Part shown: positions 51,007 to 60,473 of the stretch, one piece after another | How positions within the stretch are numbered: the first letter of the stretch is position 1 | Layout of the letters: every line of letters begins with the position of its first letter | Assembly (NCBI GenBank): GCA_021414085.1 | Contig: JAIOPC010000002.1 | Coordinates: 62,001-126,000 of the forward strand | Length of the DNA stretch: 64,000 nt | Direction of reading: 5' to 3' | DNA from: Actinomycetes bacterium | GTDB lineage: Bacteria; Actinomycetota; Acidimicrobiia; Acidimicrobiales; Ilumatobacteraceae | Position numbers and translations under genes: made by a program | The notes under the pieces: generated by a model | Database searches by the model: none | What the model was told of the DNA's origin: nothing | Seen by the model: the letters and a program-made list of their open reading frames with translations, nothing else

Positions 51007-53445
51007 CTATTCGACGACGCGCAGCGTCCCAGGAACATCCATACGCAGCAGACGGCCGAGTGTCAACAGGGGAGCCACCGCCACCGCGACGATGCCAACG
51101 ACGATCGCCGACACGTACGTGCCGGTGTCGATGACGATGTCGAGCCGCATGTCGGGCATCGTCGATTGCAGCAGCCTGGTCATCACCCAGTGATGGATCG
51201 CACGTCCGACCCCCAGCCCGATCAACGTGCCGAGTAATCCGTACAGAGCGCACTCAACGATCTCGAGCACCATCACGCGGTGAACGGGCAGGCCGAAGGC
51301 GAAGAGGGTTGCGCGTTCGCGCCTTCGTTCGTCGGCGTTGATGCTGGTCGCGTTGTACGCGATGAGAAGCGCCAGGACCAGCAAGAAGCCTTCGAGCACA
51401 CGCAGGATCCCCGTGAACTCATTGACGCTGTCGCGCACGATCTTGCTAGAGGTTGCCGCCGCGACCACCGAGTTGACGCCGGGGAGGTCGAACAGTTCGG
51501 CTGCGACATCATCGGTGCTGCTTCCAGCTGCCGGCACAACGTAGAGCTCGTTGGCCAGACCAGTCGCACCGAACGAGCTCAGCAGCGAGCGATCGAAGTA
51601 CACCGGAAAGCGGAACGGGCTGGGGTGAATGCCGATCACTCGCAAGCTGCTGGTGGTGGTCGTGAAACCGATGCCATCGCGAACCGGATGGGTGAGTTCG
51701 ACTTCGTCTCCGACGTCGACGCCGAGCTCGTCGGCCGCCGGTGCGGAGATCACGATGCCCGGCTCGGTTGGCGCAACCCCGCTGATCGGCGTCCACACGC
51801 CGCCTGCCAAGTCGAGCGCTTCGATGACGACATCGAATCCCTTGGCGCCGGACACGGTGAGGTGACCTGCCAGCTGCAACACGGGCGAGGTCGTCCCCAC
51901 ACTGGTGGCCGCGGCAACCGACGCCACCAGAGTGCCGTCATCGGTAGTGATCGAGTCGAGACCGACCACGACGCGATCGGGGTGATCCTTGAGCACGATG
52001 GTGTCGTTGCGCGCCATGGTGCTGCGGAACGAATCGAGCATGCCCAGGACCGCGACGAGCGTCGCCACCGCCGCACCAATGCCGAGAGCAGTCAATAGCG
52101 TGCGCCGCGGTGCGCGCAGCACGTTGCCGACTGGCATTCGGCGAAACGCGCTGCGCGGCCACCGCAGGACACGCAGGATGTGCGCGAAGCCGGTGTTCGT
52201 CGAGCGGTGCACCGTCGCGACCGCGTCAACGGGCGTCATGCGCGTCGAACGCCAGACAGGCCAAGCGGTGGCAACCACTGGGATGACGAACCCAAGACCT
52301 GCGCCGCGTAGGAACGGCTGCCATTGAAAGCCAGTCCTCCAGATGGGCAACGGCAGCATCTCGAGGTACACGGGACGCAGCAAGGCGACCGCCAGCGATC
52401 CAACGGCGATGCCGAGCAGCACACCCGCGATACCGATCTCGATTCCGACGAGTAGTGGTCGCCATGCCAACTGCACACGTGAAGCACCGAGCGCCAAACC
52501 GATTCCAACCTCGCGGCGCTGGGAATCGACCATGCGGCTGGAGAGGTTGAAGGCGGCGAATGCAGCGCCAGCGAGAATAAGGCCGGCGAAGACGTTCCAA
52601 AACTTTCGGTCGTTCTTGATGTCTTCGTATAGAACCCGATAAGCGTCTTCGTCGGAGGCAGTCATCACAGTGACGCCCAGGCCGAGCGACGATCCATCGA
52701 ACGCGGCCTGCACATCAGCGCGTAGTGCTTCGATGTCGACCTCGTCGCGAACGCGTAACACCAGATCGTTCACCGCGCCGGGTCGATCAGCGATTTCTTG
52801 CGCTGTGGTCAAGCTGGTGAACAGAGCGGCAAAGTTCGCCTGTGCGAAGAAGCCGCCGTCCTCAGTCGTGATGAAGAAGTACTCGGGTCCCATCCCGATA
52901 CCGACGAGGTCGAGTGTTGCTCCCCCTCCGAGCCGAACGGTGCCATCGGCCTGCAATCCGTAGAAGTCGGCAAAGTTGCGTTCCACGAGGGCCACTGGTT
53001 GACCGTCATCGGCTGCGACGAGCGCCCTTCCCTGGTCGTCCGCAACTGCGACCGATGTCAGCTGCGGGCCACCCTCCGAAACATCGAGACCGATCACTCT
53101 TCCGGGAACTCTGATCGATTTGGCACTAGTGGAGGCATCCACCTGCGTGTCGAAGATCAGCCGTTCTTCCGCGTGCTCGATGAGCGATGGGTCAGGCAAG
53201 GATTCGAGCACAGTAAGCATCGCACCGCGGTCGGCGTAGAGACCCTCCGTGCCCCGCACGCGCAGGTCGTACATCCCGGTCGCGGCGAACGATGCGTCGT
53301 TGCTCACCCGCCGCCAAGTGGCGGTGCCGCTCAGCGCCGAGTAAACGCCAGTGCCGATCGCGATCACCATCGCAATCGCGGCGACCTGTAACCATCGCTT
53401 ACGCAAATCCCGTAGTGACCAGCGCAGTAGGAACCTGGGGGTCAC
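51007..53445 (-). CDS. FtsX/MacB-type ABC transporter permease
   Basis: The 812-residue protein is read from GTG 53445, 7 bp after the ATPase stop. It has one N-terminal TM (LQVAAIAMVIAIGTGVYSAL) and a large extracytoplasmic domain (about 45-280). Three TM helices of the first FtsX domain (about 290-400) follow, then a second TM, a second outside domain, and three TM helices at the C terminus (about 690-800). It works with the preceding LolD-like ATPase to move or extract lipids, lipoproteins or peptides, or to drive a cell-wall hydrolase. No adaptor (MacA) or hydrolase gene is adjacent. Confidence 0.9.
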   Translation of the reverse strand: MTPRFLLRWSLRDLRKRWLQVAAIAMVIAIGTGVYSALSGTATWRRVSNDASFAATGMYDLRVRGTEGLYADRGAMLTVLESLPDPSLIEHAEERLIFDTQVDASTSAKSIRVPGRVIGLDVSEGGPQLTSVAVADDQGRALVAADDGQPVALVERNFADFYGLQADGTVRLGGGATLDLVGIGMGPEYFFITTEDGGFFAQANFAALFTSLTTAQEIADRPGAVNDLVLRVRDEVDIEALRADVQAAFDGSSLGLGVTVMTASDEDAYRVLYEDIKNDRKFWNVFAGLILAGAAFAAFNLSSRMVDSQRREVGIGLALGASRVQLAWRPLLVGIEIGIAGVLLGIAVGSLAVALLRPVYLEMLPLPIWRTGFQWQPFLRGAGLGFVIPVVATAWPVWRSTRMTPVDAVATVHRSTNTGFAHILRVLRWPRSAFRRMPVGNVLRAPRRTLLTALGIGAAVATLVAVLGMLDSFRSTMARNDTIVLKDHPDRVVVGLDSITTDDGTLVASVAAATSVGTTSPVLQLAGHLTVSGAKGFDVVIEALDLAGGVWTPISGVAPTEPGIVISAPAADELGVDVGDEVELTHPVRDGIGFTTTTSSLRVIGIHPSPFRFPVYFDRSLLSSFGATGLANELYVVPAAGSSTDDVAAELFDLPGVNSVVAAATSSKIVRDSVNEFTGILRVLEGFLLVLALLIAYNATSINADERRRERATLFAFGLPVHRVMVLEIVECALYGLLGTLIGLGVGRAIHHWVMTRLLQSTMPDMRLDIVIDTGTYVSAIVVGIVAVAVAPLLTLGRLLRMDVPGTLRVVE

Positions 53446-53452
53446 ATGCCAC

Positions 53453-54220
53453 CTACCAACGCAGGTCGGCGACGTCGGCACGACCCTCGAGTGGCGGCCC
53501 GTCGCTGACGATGCGCCCGCTGCTCAACTCGATCACTCGATCGGCGACGCGGGAGATTTCGCGGTTGTGCGTCACCACAATCACCGTGTGACCGGCGCGC
53601 GCGAGTTGCTGCAGCACCTCGAGGACTTGCACACCCGTGCGGAAGTCGAGGTCACCTGTCGGTTCGTCAGCGACCAGGATCGGGTTGCCGGTTGCGAGCG
53701 CCCGCGCGATCGCGACGCGTTGCTGCTCGCCGCCGGAGAGCTCGCTCGGGTAGTGCAACCCTCGGCCGCTGAGACCGACGCTGGCGAGGGCGTCTTCGGC
53801 GACGCGACGTGCACCGCGACGACGCCCGGAGATCTCGACCGCGCACTGCACGTTCTCCACAGCAGTCAAGGTCGGAAAGAGATTGAAAGTCTGGAATACG
53901 AACGCCACCGTGTCGCGCCGCAGTCGTGAGAGCTCGCGCCGACTCGCACCGGTGACATCGCGCTCGGCAACGATGATCCTGCCCTCACTCGCCACGTCGA
54001 GCGCGCCGATCATGTTGAGCAACGTTGTCTTGCCACTTCCCGACGGACCGAGCACGACGACGAACTCGCCTTCATCCACTTCAAGATCGATGTCGCGCAG
54101 GGCGTACACGCGACCCTCGCCCACCTCGTAGAAACGCGACACTCCAACGAGCTTGACCGCGGTCGCTGCCCCCGGTCGGTGCCCAGGGTGCGCGGGATCA
54201 GGAGAAAGTATCGACTCCAC
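53453..54220 (-). CDS. LolD/MacB-type ABC transporter ATP-binding protein
   Basis: In this 255-residue protein the Walker A is [15 protein letters not shown], the Q-loop is [18 protein letters not shown], the signature is [15 protein letters not shown], the Walker B is [12 protein letters not shown], and the switch His is in [10 protein letters not shown]. It drives the permease encoded just downstream. It starts at GTG 54220; the first about 20 residues ([15 protein letters not shown]) are an unusual extension before the domain begins. Divergent from the P-type ATPase. Confidence 0.94.
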   Translation of the reverse strand: MESILSPDPAHPGHRPGAATAVKLVGVSRFYEVGEGRVYALRDIDLEVDEGEFVVVLGPSGSGKTTLLNMIGALDVASEGRIIVAERDVTGASRRELSRLRRDTVAFVFQTFNLFPTLTAVENVQCAVEISGRRRGARRVAEDALASVGLSGRGLHYPSELSGGEQQRVAIARALATGNPILVADEPTGDLDFRTGVQVLEVLQQLARAGHTVIVVTHNREISRVADRVIELSSGRIVSDGPPLEGRADVADLRW

Positions 54221-54351
54221 GATCTCATCGTCGGTGGCGCAACGGCCTTGGACTAGGGGCCTTCGTCCCAGCCGATCGAACGTGGGCGTCGGGATCGGCC
54301 ATCACGATCACAAACGACTTTGTGCCCTGCTGTCGAGTCTCCAGCGGGGCG

Positions 54352-56883
54352 ATGATGGTGGTGATGTCGGTCGCTGCGTCACCTGGCTCGCTCACCGGCG
54401 CAGAAGGTCTGTCGTCGGCGGAAGCGGCGGCCCGCCTGAAGCGCGACGGACCGAATCTGGTGGTGCCCGAGAACCGAGCGTCACGACTGAAGCGACTGCT
54501 CGGACCGTTGAGCGATCCGATGGTGGCGTTGCTGTTGATCGCGGCGCCGACGTATCTGGTGATCGGCGAGACAACCGATGCGATCGTCGCATTCATCGCA
54601 CTCGGGCCGATCGCTGCAGTGGGTTGGTTGCTGGAATCGCGAGCAGAACGCACACTCGAACAGTTGCGTCGGATGACCGCGCTCACCGCGGCCGTGATGC
54701 GCGATGGTGCCGAACGCTCGGTGCCCGCCGACGAAGTCGTGGTCGGCGACCTGATCCGCGTGCATGAGGGCGATGTGATCCCCGCCGACGCGGTGCTCAC
54801 TGCGTCGACGCAACTGCTGGTCGACGAGTCGTCGTTGACCGGCGAGTCGTTGCCGGTCGACAAACATCTCGACGCCTTCGACGCGGAGGCGACTTCGCTG
54901 TGGGCGGGGACGACCGTGCTGACCGGCAGCGCGCAAGCGGTGGTCACCGCCACCGGCTCCGCAACGCGTTATGGCAGCATCGGCCGACTGGTCGCGAACG
55001 CGCGCGCCCCGCGCACGCAGTTGCAGTTGGCGCTGATGCGGTTGATCTGGGCCTTGTCGTTGGTCGCGTTGGTGTTCTGCGTGGCAGTGATCGCCGCCGT
55101 GTTGCTGCACGGCGACGGGTGGGGCGCGGCACTGATCGCCGGAGTGAGTCTTGCGATCGCGGCGATACCCGAAGAGTTCTCCATGGTGTACACGCTGTAC
55201 CTCGCACTAGGCGCTCGCCGGCTGGCACAAGATCGGGCATTGGTACGCCGGTTGCCCAGCGTGGAAACGCTGGGGTCGACCACGGTCATCTGCACCGACA
55301 AGACCGGCACCCTCACCGCGGGCCGGGTTGCAGTCGTGGCGATCTGGACGCCAGGCGGTGGGCACCTCAATGGCGATGACGCGTTAGGGAACGAAGGTGA
55401 CGCGTTACTAAAGGCAGCTGTGCGGGCGTGCGAGCCGCTCCCGTTCGATCCGCTCGATCTCGCCATTGTCGAGTTCGCGCGCAACCATGGGCTCGACATC
55501 GAACAGTTGCACAGTGACGAATTCGCTGCCGACTGGCCGTTCGATGCAACCGAGCGCTACCTCACGCACGTTTGGGTCGACAGTGCTGAACGCACGACGC
55601 GGCTCGTCGCAGCGAAAGGCTCGATCGAGGGCGTGCTGGATCACAGCCGTGCAGACCAATCCCTTCGCGACGCGGCGGAAGCCGCCAACCACTCGTTCAC
55701 CGCCGACGCGATGCGCGTGATCGCCGTCGCTTTCGGTGAGTCCCCATTGACCTCCACGACAAGAAGCCACGACGAAGCATCGCTGCAGTTCGCTGGGCTG
55801 ATTGCCTTCAGTGACCCACTACGTGACGGCGTGACAGAGGCGCTCACCGAGTGCCGCGCAGCAGGCATCCGCGTTGTGATGATTACGGGTGATCACCCCG
55901 CGACCGCGCATGCGATTGCGACCGGGCTCGGGCTGCCGCACGAACACAATGGTGCCGATCTGATCGTCACCGGCGCGGACCTTGATGACGCTGATGTCGA
56001 GCGGCTCGACGAGCTCGCAGCCACTTCGAACGTTTTCGCGCGAACTCGCCCGGAGCAAAAGCATCTACTGGTCGAGGCGCTGCGCCGACGGGGAGAAGTC
56101 GTCGCCATGACCGGCGATGGGATCAACGACGCGCCCGCGTTGCGAGAGGCGGACATCGGCGTCGCGATGGGCAAGCGTGGAACGGCGGTCGCCCGCGAGT
56201 CGGCATCGATCGTGCTGCTCGACGACAACTTCGCGACCATCGTGACTGCGGTCAGAGATGGGCGCCGAATCTTCGACAACCTCACTCGCGCCTTTGCCTA
56301 CCTCATCGCGTTCCACCCTCCGCTGCTACTGAGCGCGCTCATCATCCCCCTTCTCGGACAGCCACTGCTCTTGCTGCCGATCCACCTGGTCTTGCTCGAG
56401 CTGCTGTTGCACCCGATCGTCTCGCTGGTGTTCCAGGCCGATCCCGCCAGCAGCGACGTCATGAGTCGGCCACCGCGCCCGGTTGGCGATGCGCTGCGCC
56501 TGCGTTCTCTCGCACGCGCTTACGCGGTCGGCATCGTGCTCGCCGGGGTCCTGATCGCGATGTACCTGACTGCGCTGGAGGGCTGGCCAGAGGACCAAGC
56601 ACGCGCGCTGGCGTTCTGCACACTGCTGGCGAGCCAGCCGCTTCTGCTACTCAGCATGCGCAGCCCCGAACGACCGATGTGGTCAGGCGGCCAGCCGTGG
56701 ACGCGCACCATCGCGATAGTGATCGCCGTGCTGGCAGCGACCACGTTGGCGTGCGTATATGTCGCGCCGTTCGCCACGCTGCTGCATCTCGAGCCGTTCC
56801 CCGCGCCGTGGTGGATAGTCGTCGCGGCCGCGGCGGCGACCACCGCATGGACAGAACCGTTTAAGCGTCGGCGGGCGTCCTAG
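54352..56883 (+). CDS. P-type cation-transporting ATPase
   Basis: The 843-residue protein is read from ATG 54352 (others at 54355 and 54364; an open frame to 54322 exists). It has the cation ATPase N-terminal domain (LSSAEAAARLKRDGPN), the actuator SLTGESLPVDK, a phosphorylated Asp316 in CTDKTGTLT, and the hinge MTGDGINDAPAL. About ten TM helices are present. TM4 IAAIPEEFSMVYTL (PEEF where PEGL is usual for calcium pumps) makes the ion uncertain. The family is P2-like (calcium/magnesium/unknown). It is divergent from the ABC ATPase and lies between two FtsX permease genes. Confidence 0.9.
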   Translation: MMVVMSVAASPGSLTGAEGLSSAEAAARLKRDGPNLVVPENRASRLKRLLGPLSDPMVALLLIAAPTYLVIGETTDAIVAFIALGPIAAVGWLLESRAERTLEQLRRMTALTAAVMRDGAERSVPADEVVVGDLIRVHEGDVIPADAVLTASTQLLVDESSLTGESLPVDKHLDAFDAEATSLWAGTTVLTGSAQAVVTATGSATRYGSIGRLVANARAPRTQLQLALMRLIWALSLVALVFCVAVIAAVLLHGDGWGAALIAGVSLAIAAIPEEFSMVYTLYLALGARRLAQDRALVRRLPSVETLGSTTVICTDKTGTLTAGRVAVVAIWTPGGGHLNGDDALGNEGDALLKAAVRACEPLPFDPLDLAIVEFARNHGLDIEQLHSDEFAADWPFDATERYLTHVWVDSAERTTRLVAAKGSIEGVLDHSRADQSLRDAAEAANHSFTADAMRVIAVAFGESPLTSTTRSHDEASLQFAGLIAFSDPLRDGVTEALTECRAAGIRVVMITGDHPATAHAIATGLGLPHEHNGADLIVTGADLDDADVERLDELAATSNVFARTRPEQKHLLVEALRRRGEVVAMTGDGINDAPALREADIGVAMGKRGTAVARESASIVLLDDNFATIVTAVRDGRRIFDNLTRAFAYLIAFHPPLLLSALIIPLLGQPLLLLPIHLVLLELLLHPIVSLVFQADPASSDVMSRPPRPVGDALRLRSLARAYAVGIVLAGVLIAMYLTALEGWPEDQARALAFCTLLASQPLLLLSMRSPERPMWSGGQPWTRTIAIVIAVLAATTLACVYVAPFATLLHLEPFPAPWWIVVAAAAATTAWTEPFKRRRAS

Positions 56884-56998
56884 ATACGGAGTTCAGCGGC
56901 CCTCGGGAGCTTGGCATTCAGCGGGCCGTACCAGTTGGCGAAGTGCTCGGGCTCAGTCAGTTTGAAAGGTGCGGCCAGATCATTGCGGCCAAGGTGGT
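56880..56998 (-). pseudogene. possible C-terminal remnant of an unidentified gene
   Basis: In the 207-bp gap after the P-type ATPase, the minus strand has an open frame of about 37 codons without a start. It encodes DLAAPFKLTEPEHFANWYGP and ends AELRI before a TAG at 56880-56882. The composition is protein-like, unlike the Arg-rich shadows nearby. A stop lies just upstream. It looks like the last piece of a deleted gene, but could be chance. The rest of 56884-57090 shows nothing else. Confidence 0.25.
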
Positions 56999-57090
56999 GG
57001 TGTCAGCATCACCTCCGTGACGGTGGCAACCACCCTGGACGGATCGGCCGCAACCGAGTGTGATTGCTGGCAGGAGGCGACAGGCGAGCG

Positions 57091-59547
57091 ATGAAGGATT
57101 CTGCGACATGGCTGTGGGCACGCAGCATCGTGCGGCGAAACATGCGCTCGACAGTCTTCCTCATCGTGTTCGTCGGCGTGGCCGCGGCGGCGGCGATGAC
57201 GGCGTGGGAATTCTCGAGGCGCGCCGAGACGGTGATCGATCGCCGACTCGACCATGTGTTTCCGGCAGACGGCTCATTGAGCACGTGCCCGCCCGGCGTA
57301 GATCCCGGCATCGACCTCACGCTGTGCTTCGGCGTCGACTCGAATGAGATTGCGTACCAGGCGTTGATCGCATCGCCAGCGGTCGCCGCGGCCTCGCTCG
57401 TTGCAGGTTCGCAGTTCGCGATCTCAACGACGCGCGACGGTCTGCCACTCGTCACCTTCGGTGGTGGGACAGTGCAACGCCTCGGTCGGATTGGCGAACC
57501 CGTCATCGTCTCCGGCCAGGCTGGGTCGGACGACGCGGCCGACGAGATCGTTCTTGCTGAATCGACGGCACGACGGCTTGGCATCGACGCCGACGCAACG
57601 GTGTGGGTCGCTGGTTGCACCTTCGACTTCGGTCAGAGTGAATCGATCTGCGGCGAGCCGGTACAAGTGCGCGTCGCAGGCATCGCCCGTACGGAACGCG
57701 ATCTGCTACCAGCGCGCCGGCAACCGCCCGGTCTCGACGATCGGGAGGACAGCGACTTCGGCCTGAGCGCGGGCATAGCGTGGTCCGAGTCGTTCGGCAG
57801 ACAGTACGCCGTCTTCGTGCAGCTGACATTCCGACTCGCGCCGAGCGCCACTCTCGACGACGTCCGCGCCGACGTGCAAGCCGGTCTGCCCGAAGGGTGG
57901 ACGGTGCTGGTAGTGCCAACCGAAGACTCGACGACTTTCAACGGCTTGGGCCAATCGACCCGACTGCAGGCCGATGCGCTCCTTGCAGTCGCCGCGATCT
58001 TGGCTGTTGCAGGCGCCGTATTCTGCGCGCAGGCACTGACGCGTCAATCTCGACGCGAGATGGCTGACCGCGGAGTTTCCAAGTCGCTCGGTATGACGCG
58101 CCGCGATCTCGCGACCGTGGCGCTGCTGCGCAGCGCGCCGATTGCCGCGGGAAGTGCCACGATCGCCGTCGTTGGCGCCGCCATCGCATCGGGGTTCGGA
58201 CCCACAAGCCTCGCGGGTCGGGCCGAGGTAGATCCGGGCATTCGCATCGACCTTCCGGTGCTCGTTCTCGGCGCCGTTGCCACATTGGTGCTAGTCGTCA
58301 CCGTGTGTGTGTTCGTGTCGGTGCGTACAACCACACCCATGCGACGCGAGCCCGTGCGATTCCTTCCGACTGGCGTTACAACCTACGCACCACCAACCGC
58401 TGTCGCGGGCCTCGCGCTTGCCCGCTCGCCGCGCACCGGCGGCGGCGGCAGCAGAACAGTTGTCCTCAGCGCCGCCGCCGCGATCGTTGGCGTGATCACC
58501 GCCGGCATCCTCGCCGATGGTCTTGACGCGGTACTTGCCGAGCCGCGCGAGTTCGGATCGGCGTGGCAGTACTCGTTTACCGACTTCGCCGGCGGTGGCC
58601 AGTCGATGGAAGACGCCATCGAACGGTTCACAACCGATCCACTGCTCACCGACGTCACGTTCGTCAGCAGCAGTGGGCCGCTGTCGCTTCCATCGGTCTC
58701 AGAATTCTGGGTCCTCAGCTTTACGTCAATCAAGGGCGACCTCGGACCGGTGATCGTTGAAGGGCGGGCTCCGATTGCTGACGACGAGGTAGCCGTAGGC
58801 ATCGCGACCCTCGAAGCTCTCGGCAAGAAGGTCGGCGACGTGATCGATGGGCTTCCAATAGTGACGAGTGGTGGCGCCGCGACCGAATCAGAAACGGGCA
58901 CGCTGGGGCCGTTGACAATCGTCGGCGTTGCGTTGATCAGCGACGACACCGTCGGCGTCGGGCCCGGCAGCGGCATCATCCTCACTGAATCCGCTCGCCT
59001 GCAGATCGACCCTGCGGCGTTTCCCGTCGTGCTCGTGCGCACCGATCCCAGCGTCACCGATGTGGAAACCGCAACTCGCCTGCAAGACAGTTACGGACAG
59101 GTCACGGTTCCGAGCCCACAATCCGACATCTCGAACCTCTCACTCATCTCCGGCACCCCGTGGCTGATCGCACTACTCGTCGCCGCTCTGGCGGCGGGAG
59201 CGCTCGGTCACTCGCTGATCAGCGTCGTGCGCCGCAACCGGCGCGACATTGGTGTGCTGCGCGCGCTCGGGTTCACACGACGCCAAGTGTCGGCGTGTGT
59301 GTCGTGGCATGCGAGTCGCATTGCCGTTCTGGCCATTGCGCTCGGAGTCCCACTCGGCATCATCGGCGGGCGTTGGGCGTGGTCGACGTTGGCCAACTCG
59401 GTCGGTCTCGCGCTCGACCCAGTCGTCGGTGTCGTCGTGCCGCTAGTCGCAGCTGGCGCGACCTTCGTCGCTGCGAATGTTGTTACGGCGATTCCGACTC
59501 GTCAGGCCCGCCAACACGATCTCGCCAACTCATTGCGCGACGAGTAA
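57091..59547 (+). CDS. FtsX-like permease without an adjacent ATPase
   Basis: The 818-residue protein starts at ATG 57091. It has one N-terminal TM (VFLIVFVGVAAAAAMTAWEF), an outside domain with paired Cys (CPPGVDPGIDLTLCFG, and GCTFDFGQSESICG), and three TMs near 300-410. A second TM lies near 460, followed by a second outside domain and three TMs at the end, including VVRRNRRDIGVLRALGFTR, a common FtsX cytoplasmic loop. No ATPase gene follows; it may share the LolD-like ATPase 3 kb away or use one elsewhere. A close paralogue in layout to the permease at 51007-53445, but divergent in sequence. Confidence 0.88.
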   Translation: MKDSATWLWARSIVRRNMRSTVFLIVFVGVAAAAAMTAWEFSRRAETVIDRRLDHVFPADGSLSTCPPGVDPGIDLTLCFGVDSNEIAYQALIASPAVAAASLVAGSQFAISTTRDGLPLVTFGGGTVQRLGRIGEPVIVSGQAGSDDAADEIVLAESTARRLGIDADATVWVAGCTFDFGQSESICGEPVQVRVAGIARTERDLLPARRQPPGLDDREDSDFGLSAGIAWSESFGRQYAVFVQLTFRLAPSATLDDVRADVQAGLPEGWTVLVVPTEDSTTFNGLGQSTRLQADALLAVAAILAVAGAVFCAQALTRQSRREMADRGVSKSLGMTRRDLATVALLRSAPIAAGSATIAVVGAAIASGFGPTSLAGRAEVDPGIRIDLPVLVLGAVATLVLVVTVCVFVSVRTTTPMRREPVRFLPTGVTTYAPPTAVAGLALARSPRTGGGGSRTVVLSAAAAIVGVITAGILADGLDAVLAEPREFGSAWQYSFTDFAGGGQSMEDAIERFTTDPLLTDVTFVSSSGPLSLPSVSEFWVLSFTSIKGDLGPVIVEGRAPIADDEVAVGIATLEALGKKVGDVIDGLPIVTSGGAATESETGTLGPLTIVGVALISDDTVGVGPGSGIILTESARLQIDPAAFPVVLVRTDPSVTDVETATRLQDSYGQVTVPSPQSDISNLSLISGTPWLIALLVAALAAGALGHSLISVVRRNRRDIGVLRALGFTRRQVSACVSWHASRIAVLAIALGVPLGIIGGRWAWSTLANSVGLALDPVVGVVVPLVAAGATFVAANVVTAIPTRQARQHDLANSLRDE

Positions 59548-59614
59548 ACAGGTTCGACGATTCCTCGACGATGGGCTGTGGCGTACGATCGCGGCTGACA
59601 GAGGGAGGCGCACC

Positions 59615-60460
59615 ATCAGCATCACCGCCAGCGACTTCGTGGATCTCGAGCGCTACCCGATCGATCGTGCCGGTTCGGCGCGCCAGGCTGTCATCGACAG
59701 CGCGCGAGCTGCGATCGATGCCGACGGCTGCGCGGTCCTGAAGGGCTTCATCCGTTCAGAGCGTCTGGGCGAACTAGTCGCCGAGTGTGACCGCGTGGCG
59801 ACCCACGGCCACCACAACTACAACCGCACCAACCCCTACTTCACTGTCGACCAGCCCGAGCTGCCGGCGAGTCATCCGCTGCGCCGCTTCTTCGATCGTT
59901 CGAACGCTTTCGTTCCGGCCGACAACTTCGGCGACGACAGCGCCCTGCGAGCGATCTACGAGTGGCCCGCTTTCGCGCCGTTCATCCAAGAGGCGCTTGG
60001 CGAGCAGCAATTCTTCCGTTACGCCGACCCGTTGGCCGACGTCATCGTCAACCTGGCGGTCGAGGGCAACGGCTTTCCGTGGCACTTCGACACCAACAAC
60101 TACACCGTCACGCTCGCCATCCAGAACGCTGAAGCGGGCGGCGCGTTCGAATACAGCCCGCACCTGCGCACCCCCACTGACGAGAACTACGCCGGGGTCG
60201 AAGCCGTGCTCGACGGCGACAAAGCACTCGTGCGCACGCTGCAACTCGAACCGGGTGACTTACAGATCTTCAAGGGCCGCTACTCGCTGCATCGCGTCAC
60301 ACCACTCGCTGGCCCGCGCGCACGATACGTCGCCATCTTCAGCTACGTGGAAGAGCCCGCGATGGTGGGCAGCCCGGAACGAACGCAACAGCTATACGGC
60401 CGAGTCCTTCCCATCCACCTCGAGCGCGCCGGAATGCGGGCCGACACACTGGTCGACTGA
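59615..60460 (+). CDS. Fe(II)/2-oxoglutarate oxygenase, BesD-like family, apparent ATC start
   Basis: The 281-residue protein has a jelly-roll with WHFDTNNYTVTLAIQNAEAG (His157-x-Asp159), FEYSPHLRTPTDENYAG, GDLQIFKGRYSLHRVTP (His226) and ARYVAIFSY with the 2-oxoglutarate Arg. The HxD...H triad is complete, which fits a hydroxylase rather than a halogenase of the BesD group, where the Asp is replaced by Gly. The substrate may be a free amino acid (inference). A GGGAGG site at 59603-59608 is followed 6 nt later by ATC, at the point where homologues start. The first normal start is GTG 59639, which would cut eight conserved-looking residues. Confidence 0.82.
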   Translation: MSITASDFVDLERYPIDRAGSARQAVIDSARAAIDADGCAVLKGFIRSERLGELVAECDRVATHGHHNYNRTNPYFTVDQPELPASHPLRRFFDRSNAFVPADNFGDDSALRAIYEWPAFAPFIQEALGEQQFFRYADPLADVIVNLAVEGNGFPWHFDTNNYTVTLAIQNAEAGGAFEYSPHLRTPTDENYAGVEAVLDGDKALVRTLQLEPGDLQIFKGRYSLHRVTPLAGPRARYVAIFSYVEEPAMVGSPERTQQLYGRVLPIHLERAGMRADTLVD

Positions 60461-60473
60461 ATTGCCGACGACG

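Noticed and set aside
59615-60460. Free-amino-acid halogenase of the BesD type
   Set aside because: The facial triad is HxD...H; halogenases of this family have Gly or Ala instead of the Asp.
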